64,000 nt of DNA, taken from positions 80,363,763 to 80,427,762 of the forward strand of contig JARDYH010000007.1 in the NCBI GenBank assembly GCA_029215795.1, written 5' to 3'. Source of the DNA: Anniella stebbinsi (Eukaryota > Chordata > Lepidosauria > Squamata > Anniellidae). This document shows positions 1 through 11,510 of the stretch, in pieces; positions within the stretch are counted from its first letter, which is position 1; each line of letters starts with the position of its first letter. The position numbers and the translations under genes were made by a program. The notes beneath the pieces are model-generated. The model was not told the DNA's origin. It was given only the letters and a program-made list of their open reading frames with translations, and made no database searches.

Positions 1-764
1 ACTGGATTACACTTTCCCCCCCCTCAGGTTTCTTAATTTTTATCCTACAGAGCAGGTTTGTGTGGTGTACGCAAAATAATAGCAAATTGCTGTTGCAAGC
101 AGGAGAGGGAAAGTGAAAGAAAATGATACGTTTCCTCCCTTGTTCCTAATATCCAAGCGCCTTTCAAACGACTGGTTTGGAACACGTACAACAGCTTTTC
201 CAAGGTGCCCTAATGACTGGAACTAGCCCAGGTTTGTCAGATTCATAATACTGGAGAGGGGAGTCTCAGACATTTGCAACCATTGAACATGAGACAGTAA
301 TTTTGTGGCAGGGAAGCGCAGTGGTGATGGTGGGGTGGGGGAGGGATTTCAATAGGAGGTCCCTCAGGACACAAACCCACGTTGTAAGGATGGTATCACA
401 AAGCAGAGGCGCTGCAAATGTTCCATTTTGATACAGCGTAGGAGGTGGATTTCATGGTTTAGGGACGCAATGTCCTTTCAGGAGAATAAAAAATTGCAGA
501 AGCTCTCCATGAATTCTCTGGCCGAACCATCACCACATTGGCACAGAAACTCCGAAGGAGGTGGCGCTAAACTACATGCTACATTAAATGTGTAGTGTGC
601 AGCTGATTCTAACTTCTTCTCTCTCTCTTTTTTTTTTTTTTACTTTAGTGTAAGTATGCAGTGCCCTTATCCGGTGGGGGGGGGCAGGAAGTGCATGGGA
701 GGGATTGAACATTCCCATCCAGCTGCTTCCTCCCCCAAAATTCATTCCCCCATAAGGGCTGAAG

Positions 765-1545
765 AAATAAATGTATTTATTTATTGCGTTTGTATACCGC
801 CCCATAGCCAAAGCTGTCTGGGCAGTTTACATAAGATTAAAACACTTAAAAACAATATACAAAAATTAAACTGCAGAAACGTACAATATACACATACATT
901 TAAAACCACTATAATAACTTTAAAAGCTATGAGCCTAAAAAACAAAACAGACCCAGGCTCATCAGATATTGCTAAATGCCTGAGAGAAGAGGAAAGTCTT
1001 GACCTGGCGCCGAAAAGATAACAGTGTTGGTGCCAGGCGGACCTCATCGGAGAGATTGTTCCACTATTGGGGGGCCACCACAGAGAAGGCCCTCTCCCTT
1101 GTTGCTGACCTCCGAGCTTCCCTCAGAGTAGGCACTCGGAGGAGAACCTTAGATGTTGAATGTAGTGTTCGGGTAGGTTCACGTTGGGAGAGGCGTTCCG
1201 TCAGGTATTGTGGTCCCAAGCCATGTAAGGCTTTATAGGTTAAAACCACACCTTGAATAGGGCTCAGAAACATACAGACAGCCAATGCAAGCAGGCCAGA
1301 GTAGGTCTTCTATGTTTGAACCTTCTGGTCCCTGTTATCAATCTGGCCGCTGCATTTTGCACAAGCTGCACCTTCCGAACCGTCTTCAAAGGCAGCCCCA
1401 TGTACAGTGCATTGCAGTAAACTAACTTGGAGGTTACAAGAGCATGGACAACTGAAGCCAGGTTATCCCTGACCAGATAGGGGCATAGCTGGGCCACAAA
1501 CCCAAGTTGGTAGAAGGCACCAATTGCCAATGCATTTTTGTTTAA
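765..1545 (-). mobile_element. LINE 3' part, L2/CR1 superfamily, antisense
   Basis: Reading the minus strand gives broken reverse-transcriptase C-terminal peptides: LVYCNALYMGLPLKT, VQLVQNAAARLITGTRR, VLTYKALHGLG and RAFSVVAPQ. These are typical of L2-like non-LTR retrotransposons of fish and reptiles. The frame changes around 1280, so it is dead. The 3' end is an A/T-rich ATTTATTTATT stretch near 770-785. The 5' end is truncated around 1545. Confidence 0.85.
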
Positions 1546-1984
1546 CTATGGATATAAGTAAAACTCAGAGGCAGTATGCCAACACTTTTGGAGGAGGGGG
1601 CTTCCCCCTATGGCCAGCATGGGATATCCTGGCTCAGGAGAGACAGAGCACTCCACCTTGCTTTGGCCAGCATGTCCCATTACCCTGATTTAGGCTGGGT
1701 GGCCAGGAGGAGGAAAGCCCACTTGGCTGACCAACATAAACAGCATCAGGTCCTTCTGAGCAGCCCATCGAACATCAAAACCACTGAACAGGGCCCACTT
1801 CTACTCATTATGAGAGTACTAAATCACAGGGTTGATTATTTATGTGTCACCTGAGTTGTGTGAGAGCTGCTTCCAAACAGTTACTGCCCACAATGACCCT
1901 TGGTAATATCTGTGGGGAGCAATCATGTGAGTCAGACAATGGACAAGTTTCTTCCCATGCCAACCTTCCACATAGGAATCAGAC

Positions 1985-2434
1985 TCCTAGAAATGACTCA
2001 CACACCACTCAGACCACACATGGAACCTTAAGGTCCTCCTCCAAGTGCCTACTCCAAGAGAAGCTCGGGGGTGGCAACAAGGGAGAGACCTTTTTGGTGG
2101 TGGCCCCCCAACTCTGGAACGATCTCCCCGACGAGGCACGCCTGGTAACAACACTGTCATCTTTTGGTGCCAGGTGAAGACTTTTATCTTCTGCCAGGCA
2201 TTTAACAGCATCTGTTGAGCTTTTTAACTGACCCTTGGACAGTTTCAAATGATATGTAGTTTGTTTTTAGGCTTTTGTGGTTTTAATTTTGTATATTGGT
2301 TTTTAATGTTCAATGTTTTTAATTTTTGTAATCCGTCCAGACAGCTTCAGCTATGGGGCAGCATATAAATGAAGAAGAAGAAGAAGAAGAAGAAGAAGAA
2401 GAAGAAGAAGAAGAAGAAGAAGAAGAAGAAGAAG
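1985..2434 (+). mobile_element. LINE 3' end, L2/CR1 superfamily, sense, with (GAA)n tail
   Basis: A plus-strand frame contains FLVVAPQLWNDLPDEARL, the last conserved block of L2-like reverse transcriptases. It is followed by a T-rich 3' UTR, a CAGACAGCTTCAGCTATGGG motif and a GAA-repeat tail. It lies in opposite orientation to the copy at 765-1545. 5' truncated and defective. Confidence 0.8.
2371..2434. repeat. (GAA)n microsatellite
   Basis: About 21 uninterrupted GAA units at the 3' end of a LINE copy, where tail slippage commonly seeds trinucleotide runs. In PTPRU transcript sense it is (UUC)n. Confidence 0.95.
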
Positions 2435-2549
2435 AGGCTCATAATTCCATCCTCAGGGATGATTTGTGTCCTGCAATTCATGTTCTGTGACAATGAGAGA
2501 TGGCACACTTCCTCTCTCCTGTGCATGCACACACACACACACCATGGTG

Positions 2550-2760
2550 TGAACATAAGATGAGCTCTGTTGGATGAGACAAAAGGCTGATCTGGTCCAA
2601 CATCCTGTTTCCAACAGTGGCTAAATGGATGCTTCCAGGAAGCCCACCTGCAGGGCATAAAGGCAATAGCACTTAGAGCCAGACTGCCTCTGAACCTGCA
2701 TGTGCATTTTGCATATGCGAAACAGTTACAGTCCCCAGGCATTAGCGATGTCAACAAGAA
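2550..2760 (-). mobile_element. CR1-like LINE fragment, antisense
   Basis: The plus strand starts GTGAACATAAGATGAGC and continues GGCTGATCTGGTCCAACATC and TCCAACAGTGGC. This is a diverged copy of the same CR1-like 3' end found at 35548, 46875 and 55020. Only the first ~200 bases are recognisable. Confidence 0.65.
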
Positions 2761-3502
2761 TTGTAATTTCTTGGCTTGGAATACAAACCTGAGCTTAACT
2801 CAACTACAAGGGGATTATCACTGTCCTACTCCCATTACTCTCTGGCTTGGATTTTAATTTGCAGTCATAAAGCAAACACATGATGAACTAATGAATTAGT
2901 TATTTACTCAGAAAGTAACAAATTCATCCATGGGAGCTCAGATGAGAATTATCCTTCAATACAAAATCTCATACCCTGTATATGAGTATTTTGCACACAC
3001 ACACATACTCTATCCATGTGCATTTTGGGAGCTGGAGGAAACATGTAGTGGGACATGACATCATGCCGCAACGCAATATATACCCCCCTTCTGAGTGATT
3101 GTTTTCAAGTAGCCGGCCTATGTGGTGATGTCTCATGATATTTATTCACCATCGCCAATCCCCAATAAGAAGATGGACTCTGCAGAGACTGCTTCATGGA
3201 GTCAGAAGCAGCTAAGGATATTGCTTCAAGTAAGCTTGAGGGGGCGGTCTTAGATGGTAGGATGACTGACAATTTGGGGAGAGGAATCTGTGTACTACAT
3301 TGCCACACCTACTCCAAAGCTTGCAATCAGTTCAAACTTTGATAGCCAATTCATAATACATGGATCCAGGCTTGCTACAAAAGTGAACATTAGGAACTGA
3401 TGGGTTTCAACCAATGAACTGAATAATTATGAAATTTGGTGGCATCGCTGAAAGCAACCAGACAAATGAACAAGGGGGCAGAGGGGCATTGGAGGCAGGT
3501 AG

Positions 3503-4064
3503 TGTCATGCCTCCCTCGGATTCTTCCAAAGATGAAGAGGAAGGGCAGGTTGCAGATCCGGATGAGGGTCCTAGCACAGAAATAGCTCCAGAGCCCTCAC
3601 CACCAGCTAATGGCCAATGCCCTGCCACAGCTCCCTTGTCTGATTCAGAGGACCAAGTTGCATTGACCCATGCAGAGCGAAGGGGGCTTAATGTAGGAGA
3701 ACAATGGAGATGAGTGTCGGCCCATTTAAGAAAAAAGCATGCCAGGAGACTGGAAACTAATTGCCAGCAGCTGCTCCAGGTCGGCACTGAAGTGCAACTT
3801 CAGATCAACACACCTGTTCATGGACCCTGGACCTTGCCCCACCTGGACATATTGACTTCCATGGATTTTGGACCCTGGACTGGAAAAGGACTCTTCTCTG
3901 CCTCAGTGAATTGGCTTCGAAGAACCGGTAACCTCCCAAACCCTGCTTTGTCTCATTGCACCCTCTCTTCTTCCCTGGCCTTGATGGGTTTATTGCTGGT
4001 TATCTGCAGGAGATTTATGGCCATTCCTTGTAAATCAGCATTGGTCAGCCGGCAAAGCCTGACA
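3503..4064. mobile_element. Solo LTR (562 bp) with 5-bp target duplication
   Basis: The block begins TGTCATGCCT and ends AAAGCCTGACA, so it has TG...CA ends inside a 5-bp inverted repeat TGTCA/TGACA. The bases on each side are the same, GGTAG at 3498-3502 and 4065-4069. This is the structure of a solo LTR left by recombination of an LTR retroelement. It holds two short open frames broken by a stop at 3711. They have an acidic then basic composition (DSSKDEEE; HLRKKHARRLE) but no domain I recognise. Family (Ty3-type or endogenous retrovirus) and strand are not determined. Confidence 0.7.
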
Positions 4065-4324
4065 GGTAGGTGGACAGGAGTATATGAGGCAGGATTCTGG
4101 TGGTAAGGTCTCTGGAGTCTCATGGGACATTGGGGGAGTGATCCAATGGTGTCCCGCTTAACTTGGACTATCTCAGAATGAGATTAGCTGTCTCCCAAAT
4201 CTGGGGTGGAGTGGAATAGCTGAATTTATTCCAAGTCAATCTGAAGAAAGCTGAGAGCGGACTGGGCTTCACAAATCACTAACAAAACTTAAACATTAGG
4301 CGTGATCTTGTGCCATATTCTCAC

Positions 4325-4515
4325 CTCATACTCCTGTTTGAAGCCATAGCCTTCCGCAGTCTTCATCTGGTTGATGTGTTGGAGAAGATCAGCCACCCGG
4401 ACGGCGGGGTGAAGTTGCCCAGTGTGATAGGGGGAGCCTTTGCGCCCACATTGCCTTCGTGGGGAGCCCCCTAACAAGCTGCTAGACTCATTGACAACAC
4501 TGCTACGCTGGTCAC
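4325..4515 (-). CDS. PTPRU: PTPRU exon: juxtamembrane region leading into phosphatase domain 1
   Basis: This 191-nt exon (2 nt + 63 codons) begins [20 protein letters not shown] and goes on through [30 protein letters not shown] and [12 protein letters not shown]. The [13 protein letters not shown] stretch is the conserved helical segment just before D1 in receptor phosphatases. The acceptor is TTCACAG and the donor GTGAGA follows the glutamate codon exactly, so this exon ends in phase 0. In this family the next exon begins with a SFFEG-type sequence. I did not find it in the 4,324 bases that remain, so the window ends inside the next intron. Confidence 0.97.
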
Positions 4516-5917
4516 CTGTGAATAATGGAGCAAGATGTGATAGAAAAGAAGGAAAGGGATCCATAGAACAACAGGAATCTACAAACATCCATCTATCAGG
4601 CTATGCCTGTGTTGGGTACGGCAAATAGTTGGATGGAAGCTCAGGTGAGAAACCTGTAACAGCTGCTAGTCTAGGCTCTTTGGACAGATACCATATTTAA
4701 ATGTTGGAGATAAATGTATGGCCTAAGCTATCTGACACTCTCACTGCATACAGTCCCAATGCTACAGATTGTCATAACCCCCAACCAGAGCAGTAGCTCA
4801 GGCTCTAACCTAGACAAGGAGATGCCTGTGAGAGCAGAGGGACAGCAGCAAAGGACACCGTAGACCATGTTCCTTACTTCACTCACTATGTCAAATTAGT
4901 GCACAGTGCACTCGTTTTGTGCCACCCCAGAGGTGTCTGCAATTTAGCCCGAAGATTCCCTCCAAGAGTGGAAGCAGGATTTTCTGGAGTGGTGGGGGGC
5001 ACTCCCACTAGCTTTCATGCAAACGTTCCATTCATATGCATACCCCTTTGACACACACCCCATTCCTCCACACCATTCACACGCACCATTCACACGTGTC
5101 ATTCATACCATCTGTCATCACCCATCTGTCCCCCCCCCACACGTTTGTGCATGCCACTCTGTGCACATGGACAGATAAGTCTACTTTCTCTGATCAGACA
5201 GATAGGGGCAGCCTTTCTCTATGAACAAGCTGCTGCTCCATCGGCAGAATGGAGCACCCTTCTCTGAGGGGCAGGGGCTTCAGGAAAGGGGCAGGACCAC
5301 AGCAGGTCAGACAGGGAGGCCTCATAGTCCATGAGCCAGAGGTTCCACTGCCCTGTTTTCAACTACATTCTGTGCTACGGGGAGAATGTTGCAGAAGAGA
5401 ACAGCGCAATAATCGCACCACCGCTTTTTAGAAGGGAACGGAATCATCACTCAGCCGGTCCAGCGACTTTCTCCAGTGGCCAGCCCAGAAAGACTTGCGG
5501 AAATGTTTGCATTAGCAAAATAACATCTCAATGTTGTGTTTTTAGAAAATTAATGGAGATGTTTGCCAATGTGATTTATTCTATGGGATCAAGTACTGAT
5601 CTCTATAATGATGGCAGCAAAGTGATGCTACTGACGTCAGCGAGGTCCACTCATCTTGAGTGGTATTATCTCAACGTTTCTCTCTATGAAGTAGAACGGG
5701 GCTTTTAAACCAATTATATTGAAAGGGGACAGCCTAAGAATGAGTTCTGCTAAAGCCATACATACGCCCCCTCTGGTCCTGTATACATTATCAGTAAGCC
5801 ACACTTCCAAATTGGCACATAATGACTGTGCATACTTCATTCCTTTCCAGGACTCATGCACAGTGATGCAATGATACTTGAGAATTCTAGCACAGCAGCA
5901 TAGGCAGGTCTTGTCAT

Positions 5918-6351
5918 TAGGGATGGCAGAGGAATCCGGTTGGAGGGGGAGCTCAATGAGCTTCTGTCGGCTTGTCCCCCCACTCGATTCCAACCCATCT
6001 CCTGCCAGCTGGCCCAACTTGGTGCGTGACAAGTCTGTCCGGCTAGCAGAATTTCCGCATTTTATTTGATTTTATTGCATACAAAAACATTTACGCATTT
6101 TTTTGCCTGTAAATCCTGCAAATTTGCACACAGAATTTGCACAGATTTCGCAAATTTGTGCAACTTGCGGCCATAATTTGTGTAAATTTCTATTTGTGCA
6201 AATTACCGCCGAGACAAAAAAAATGCATTAAAAGTCACCGGAACTCAGGGAAATGGTGTGGCTTAGCTCACAAAAGAAAGCTGGGTTGGGCACATCGCAA
6301 AAGTCTGGCAAACCCAAAAAGTGCCAGGTTTGATGGCAACGGACATCCCCA
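5918..6351. repeat. Dispersed hAT-like repeat, tagggatg type
   Basis: It starts TAGGGATGGCAGAGGAATCC and includes a run of repeated GCAAATTTG-like words. It may end at GGACATCCCCA. A second copy of the start lies at 16569 (CTAGGGATGTCAGAGGAAT). The flanks match at only 5 of 8 positions (CTTGTCAT, ATTTGCAT), so the boundaries are tentative. Confidence 0.45.
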
Positions 6352-7221
6352 ATTTGCATACTGGAGGGAAGTTATTCCTTTCTTCTTCAAAGCAGGTGTC
6401 AGAAGTTTGCCTTTACATTGTGCACGCCCTCCTGTTGGGGGAGCACAAGTTTGTTTATTTTCTTCCCAATTTGGAAATTCCTGACCAAACTGATAGCGCA
6501 AGTCAGGGCTCAGGGAAAAAAGGGGGGGGTTGTTCTGTAAATTATGTACCCACTTATAAAAAGTCCATTTCAGCAATCACCAAGTACATGCCAACCCAAT
6601 CACTGTGCTTTTGATTGCCTAGGCTGAGGACAGCAATGGTGAAAGTGCAAATCAGGTATAAATACTCATTTGATTTAAATGAAGAGCTGAGGACTATTTT
6701 CAAGGATCTCATCTTGAAATACATTGTGCATTCTATACTTCCATTTTTCCATCCCAATAAATCCCCGATGTTTTCAAACTCCAGCACCTTTGCTAATCAG
6801 AATCCCCGCCTCCCCTGTGAACACACACTGAAAGGACAGTTGGAAAAATAAACATCCCCACTTGTTTTTTTAGTTTGGCAGAACAGTTAAGGCTGAAATC
6901 CTATACACTCTTAGTTGGGAGTAAGTCCTATTGAACTCAGTAGGGCTTACATCTAGTCAGATGTGCACAGGTTTGTGCTGCAAGGTACGATCAGGATAGC
7001 TAATTTGCATTACGTGACCCTGTGAATGCCCCATAAAAACAAAAAAAGTCCTGCTGGATCATATGCAATGCCTATCTAGAACAGCATTCTTTTCCTACAG
7101 GAAATACATATACATAATTGGGTGTCCTTTATATCTGATGGTGTATCGAGATACCCAAATTGTTGCTCAGGATGACATGATAATCCATCAAGCTCTATTT
7201 TTGAAGTAAATGGTGTACTTA

Positions 7222-7645
7222 GGGATGGATGAACATGCAATACTCAGTTTCTTTCTCAAAGCTAATTTTGCCTAATCTCTGTTCCCAGGTCTTTTTTTTT
7301 TTCCAGATCGGGGGGAAAAATGCATTTTTCAATCGGGGGGAAAATGTGCATTTTTAAAAGAGTGGATTTGTCCCAATTGAAAGAAATACACATGTTCAAA
7401 AATGGACCTTTCTCCTGACCAAAAATGTGCATTCCTCCCCTCCTCCCACAGGCCAAAGCGTAAAATGTAACAAGAAAAGGTTTGCACAAAAGTGCACTTT
7501 CGAACATGAACACCGGTTTGGAAAACTGCATTTCTCCAAAACAAAATTGCATTCTTGTTCGCTTCCGCTTTTGGCCACGCAAATGAGACACATCCACATG
7601 ACTTGCAAACAGGAACAAAATTCTCATACATCCCTAATTGCAGTT
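7222..7645. repeat. Dispersed AT-rich repeat with GTGCATTTTT motifs
   Basis: The stretch is rich in variants of AAAATGTGCATTTTT and ends TTCTCATACATCCCTA, the inverse of the TAGGGATGTAYGAGAA starts seen at 10946 and 41613. Related text occurs at 30420-31085, 32880-33110 and 57480-57720. It is probably a family of non-autonomous hAT elements. No target duplication was found here. Confidence 0.4.
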
Positions 7646-7745
7646 TCACTGGTGCAGACAATGATTCCAAATCCAATTTACACAAACACATTACTGCATG
7701 GATAAATGCACCCACAATCCTAGTGACTTGTCCTCAGTCAGCCAT

Positions 7746-7945
7746 TAGCGATAGGAAGCTGCTTTCACACAGTTGGGCCATCTAACTCAATAGTGACTAC
7801 ATTGACTGGCAACAGCTATCCAGAGTTTCAGATGGGATTATTTTCCAGCCCTACCTAGTGATGGTGTGGAATAAACCTGGGACCCTCTATGTGCAAAACA
7901 TGTGTTCTACTACTGAGCTATGCCCCTTCCCAGTATGGCTAAGGT
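7746..7945 (-). mobile_element. tRNA-derived SINE, antisense
   Basis: In minus-strand sense it reads GGCATAGCTCAGTAGTAGAA (A-box-like), then GGTCCCAGGTTTATTCC (B-box-like). A body with GTTGCCAGTCAATGTAG and a tail TTAGATGGCCCAACTG follow. This matches a tRNA-derived SINE common in squamate genomes; other copies are at 18340, 37750 and 52965. Confidence 0.75.
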
Positions 7946-8211
7946 AAACTCTCCCTCTAGTCTGTGTGGCCACCCTGAGTGAAATCCTTTTTTTCTTTTT
8001 TCTTTTAAAGTAATTTGGCATTATAGCATCTCATTGAGACCAACAGCCTTAAGGAACAGATATGGGGAAGGAAAAGCCACAACCATGTTAGGGAACATTC
8101 CTCCCTGACCTCAGACTCCAGTAGCTTCTGATTGAGATGCCAGATTAAAATGAATTATAAAATGTCCGTTCAAAAAGATATCCATCCAACTCTTTCCATG
8201 CTAACCATTGT

Positions 8212-8350
8212 CAGGGCATAGTCTGAAAGCACATGATGCAGCCATCTGGCTGAACCTGTCAGTGGTCAGGTGGGAGACTACCACATGGGAAACCTATATA
8301 TACTACCTCATGGTCCATCATGGGAGAAAAGTGAGGTATGAATCTCATGA
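8212..8350 (+). mobile_element. Possible 5S rRNA-derived SINE fragment
   Basis: The segment GGTCAGGTGGGAGACTACCA followed by CATGGGAAACC resembles the 3' half of 5S rRNA (GGATGGGAGACC, CTGGGAATACC). It is preceded by a CTGAACCTGTCAGT stretch in the matching order. A 5S-headed (SINE3-type) element is the best guess, but the copy is diverged. Confidence 0.4.
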
Positions 8351-10104
8351 ACAAACAACATAATAATTGTTGGTCCCCTTATCTAATGAGAGGCAATTAA
8401 AATGAAGTTTGACATTAACGTGCATAAAATTCCAAAATCCATATTAGTGTAATAACATTATTGGCACGTTCAGATGTGATGTGGGAGGACTCGGACTCTG
8501 AAAATACAGACAATGTGTCTTCACTGTCAAGTCAGTTGTGTTTTATTTTCTCCCACCCCCTGAACCAGGTTTTTATAACATCTTGCCTGATGAAGAGATC
8601 TGGAGATCTTGAAAGCTTGTATATTTGCGTGTGTGCATGATTTAGGCATGTCTTTCACCAGGAAATCTGGCTTGCATTTGAAAGCAGAACTACAGGTTTT
8701 TCCTAAAATCCGGGAAGTTTTTACTTTTTTTTTTTTTTTACAATTGTGTAAATAGAAATTTGCAAATTGCACCTGCTTTTTGCATGATTTGCTCAAATTG
8801 CTTATGGCCAGGATTGGCACAAATTGCACAAAATTCTATTCACGCAAATTAAAAAAAATGGAAAATCCACAAACTGGCCCCATTTGTTTGTGGGAAACAA
8901 GCTGAAGTCTGGGGGTGCTGAGCTGATGAAAGCTGGGTGATCCCCAACCTGTCCTGGGTGGGTTCTAGTGTGTTTTTTGGTTGGCATAATAAAGTAATGT
9001 ACTTTACTTTTACTTATGTTCAACACTGCTACCTTTGCCTTTTGTGAGTCTTGGAGATTAACATGGGTGTGGTTCTGAGCTCACTCCAGTGTCATTTAGA
9101 TGCCATGACTGAATGACCCTCCTTTGTGACATCATGTGCCAAGTCTCCACCCCCCTTCAAACAAACATGGACCAGAAGCTGCCAGGAGCTGGATTTCCCT
9201 TCTCAGTGAATACTGATATCAAATTAAGGGCAAGCTTGTGGTTTTCCATCCAGCACAAAGAGAAAGAGCCTACAGCCCTTCTGGCAGGTGCTTCAGAAAA
9301 CTCCCTTTTCCACAGAACAAGGTTAAAGCAGGTGCCACCACGTCGCCTTCAATGCATCGTGAAGCAATACCAGCAAATGCGGTTTGAAAGCTCTCCGATG
9401 CTCATGGAAGACAAATGGTTCATAGGAACCAGTCTCGTTAAGAGCATCCTAAGGGACTGCAATGGTGCAGTAACTAAAATAAAATAATAGTCCTGTGTGG
9501 ATATATAAAAGAGGGAAGCTCTTGCCCTCTGGGCTTCTATTATCTGCAAGACAATGGTACAAACCACATTAATCTTGTAGTCTGTAGAGGGAAGATGTGT
9601 GTGTGCATGCAGCATCTTGAAGTTCCACTAACAGATGTTATTAGCATATGGCTGAAACTGGCGCATAGAAAGAATTGCTTTACAACTAAATCAGCATAGA
9701 AATGTATTGGCCTATGTGAACTGATCAGCCTCGGCCTATCGCAAAAAGCTCTGCCTCAATAACTCTTTAAGAGTTCACTCACAATAGCTCAGGCAAAGGC
9801 AGAAGAATAGCCCTGAGGAAACACAAGACACCCATTTTACGAACTTTGTTTACTACATTTATATATCACCTTTCAGGCCAAGCTGTTTGATATGTATTCA
9901 GATTTGACCAAATATCCCTCCCCAGTTTGAGGGGAATTTTTTTTTATTTTTTTATTTTTTTGCATACTTAAGTATGCAGTGGCTGAGGGTTCCCCCCCCC
10001 TGAAATCAATTAAACAAAGCCTCTACCATATATAGATATTTGGCGCAGACAGGAGGTTGGCAATGCTTGACAATTATTTTCCAATTCAAATAGAAATTAA
10101 TAAT

Positions 10105-10450
10105 AATATAATAATAATATTTATTTATAACCCGCCTCTCCCTCTGGATCGAGGCGGGGAACAACAACAAACACAAAACACAAAAATCACAAATTAGTCG
10201 AGCTATTAAAAACAAATAAAAACCAATACATCATTAAAAACATCTTAAAATTCAACTGGATAGGCCTGCCGGAAGAGAGCAGTCTTCATGGCTCTCTTAA
10301 ATTCATGAAGACTGCTAATTTATCTAATCTCCTCTGGCAGGCCATTCCACAGTCTGGGAGCGGTAGAAGAGAAGGTCCTCTCAGTAACGCTCGTCAGCCT
10401 AGTTCTGGCTGATTTGAGTAAGTTCTTCCCAGAGGACCTGAGTGTGTGGG
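10105..10450 (-). mobile_element. LINE 3' end, L2/CR1 superfamily, antisense
   Basis: The plus strand carries an ATAATAATATTTATTTATAA tail. It continues CCTCTGGATCGAGGCGGGGA and GGCAGGCCATTCCACAGTCT, the same 3' family as at 22640 and 41228. Only the last conserved block and 3' UTR remain. Confidence 0.8.
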
Positions 10451-10494
10451 GCGGATTATAAGAAACTTATAATTCTTTTCCGGACTGTCACAGA

Positions 10495-10566
10495 AGATAG
10501 ATAAATAGATAGATGGATGGATGGATGGATGGATGGATGGATGGATAGATAGATGATAGATGATAG
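10495..10566. repeat. (GATA)/(GATG) tetranucleotide repeat
   Basis: A mixed run of GATA and GATG units, about 70 bp, close to the end of the LINE copy before it. Confidence 0.95.
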
Positions 10567-10945
10567 AAAATGTAACACTCGACTTATGTAACCAGAAATA
10601 TCGAAATAAAATATTAAATTTAAAAAATCAATTAAACAAAGCCTTGCAGCCATTTCAAGCTGCCCTGGTGGCATTCCTGGAGCAGAACGCCCTTGGGAAT
10701 GATGCTACTGCCTGACACAGTGTTGGTATTATTATTTCATTATTATTTTATAAATGTCTATACAGCTTAACATATTTAAAATAATACCTGTCCAGGGCCA
10801 GCCTAAGGTATTTTGTTGCCTGAGGCTGAGGATAAGACAGTGCACCGTTCCAGGTATAGAGATGCCAATGAAACTGGATTGACAAGTGAACCTTACTTCA
10901 ACAGTGTTCCTCACTGTTTCAGTCCACAAGTGTGAGGGCAGAGTT

Positions 10946-11510
10946 AGGGATGTACAAGAATTTCATATCTGTTCTCAAAGCATGCGGGAACGCCCTCTTC
11001 GCCTATCCGAACGTGAGCGCAAGCAGAATGAATCCGCCAAAAATGTTGGCAAGTCCTCAGACATGTGCCCACATTCGATCGTGAATGTTCCACTTGCCCA
11101 AGGCCAAGCCCAAAAGCTGGAGGGTGGTTGGGGATTTTGCATGAATCCCAAAGCTGTATGTGTCACTTTGCTTGGAACATTTGGCTACCAAGGCGAACCA
11201 CATTTCAGGAAGCATGCTGCTTCCAGGGCGATGTATCCTATGGCAACATCTGGAACACGAAGCCACAGTGTCCGATGGCTACAGGCTGACACAACAACAC
11301 AAAACCCAATGGGTGCATTCAGACCATCCTTCGAACCAGGGGAAGGCTACATGGGGTCCCCAGGCCACATGCCCTCCCCGGGCATTTTTGCACTTTGTGA
11401 GTTGCCTAATGCATCACTAAGATTTGGCAGTGCAACGGAGGGGGGGGGGACCCTTCAATTTTGCTGTTTAGCCAGGCAGGCAGGGAATGCATGTCTTGTT
11501 TAAATATAAA
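10946..11510. repeat. Possible dispersed repeat, tagggatg-type start
   Basis: It begins TTAGGGATGTACAAGAATTT, like the start at 41613. The rest is a 500-bp open stretch with no domain I recognise. The 205-codon frame here (10886-11503) has no splice context or recognisable motif, and I do not treat it as a gene. Confidence 0.35.

Larger units (their letters stand above)
1..4324 (-). other. PTPRU intron, partial (after the last visible exon)
   Basis: No coding exon is seen here. The stretch holds two LINE 3' ends in opposite orientations, a (GAA)n run, a CR1-like fragment and a solo LTR, listed separately. Bases 1-760 and 2760-3490 show no feature I recognise apart from short T- and G-runs. 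Confidence 0.8.

Noticed and set aside
3429..4106. Two open frames as a possible small gene with acidic and basic peptides
   Set aside because: They are mostly inside the solo LTR and are separated by a stop. I see no gene structure or known domain.
5632..5639. TGACGTCA palindrome as a CRE promoter element
   Set aside because: It is a single 8-bp site deep in an intron with no promoter features or CpG island nearby, so chance is sufficient.
10886..11503. 205-codon open frame on the plus strand
   Set aside because: It has no recognisable domain, no splice context and no start context. It overlaps a tagggatg-type dispersed repeat, and its opposite strand is open as well.
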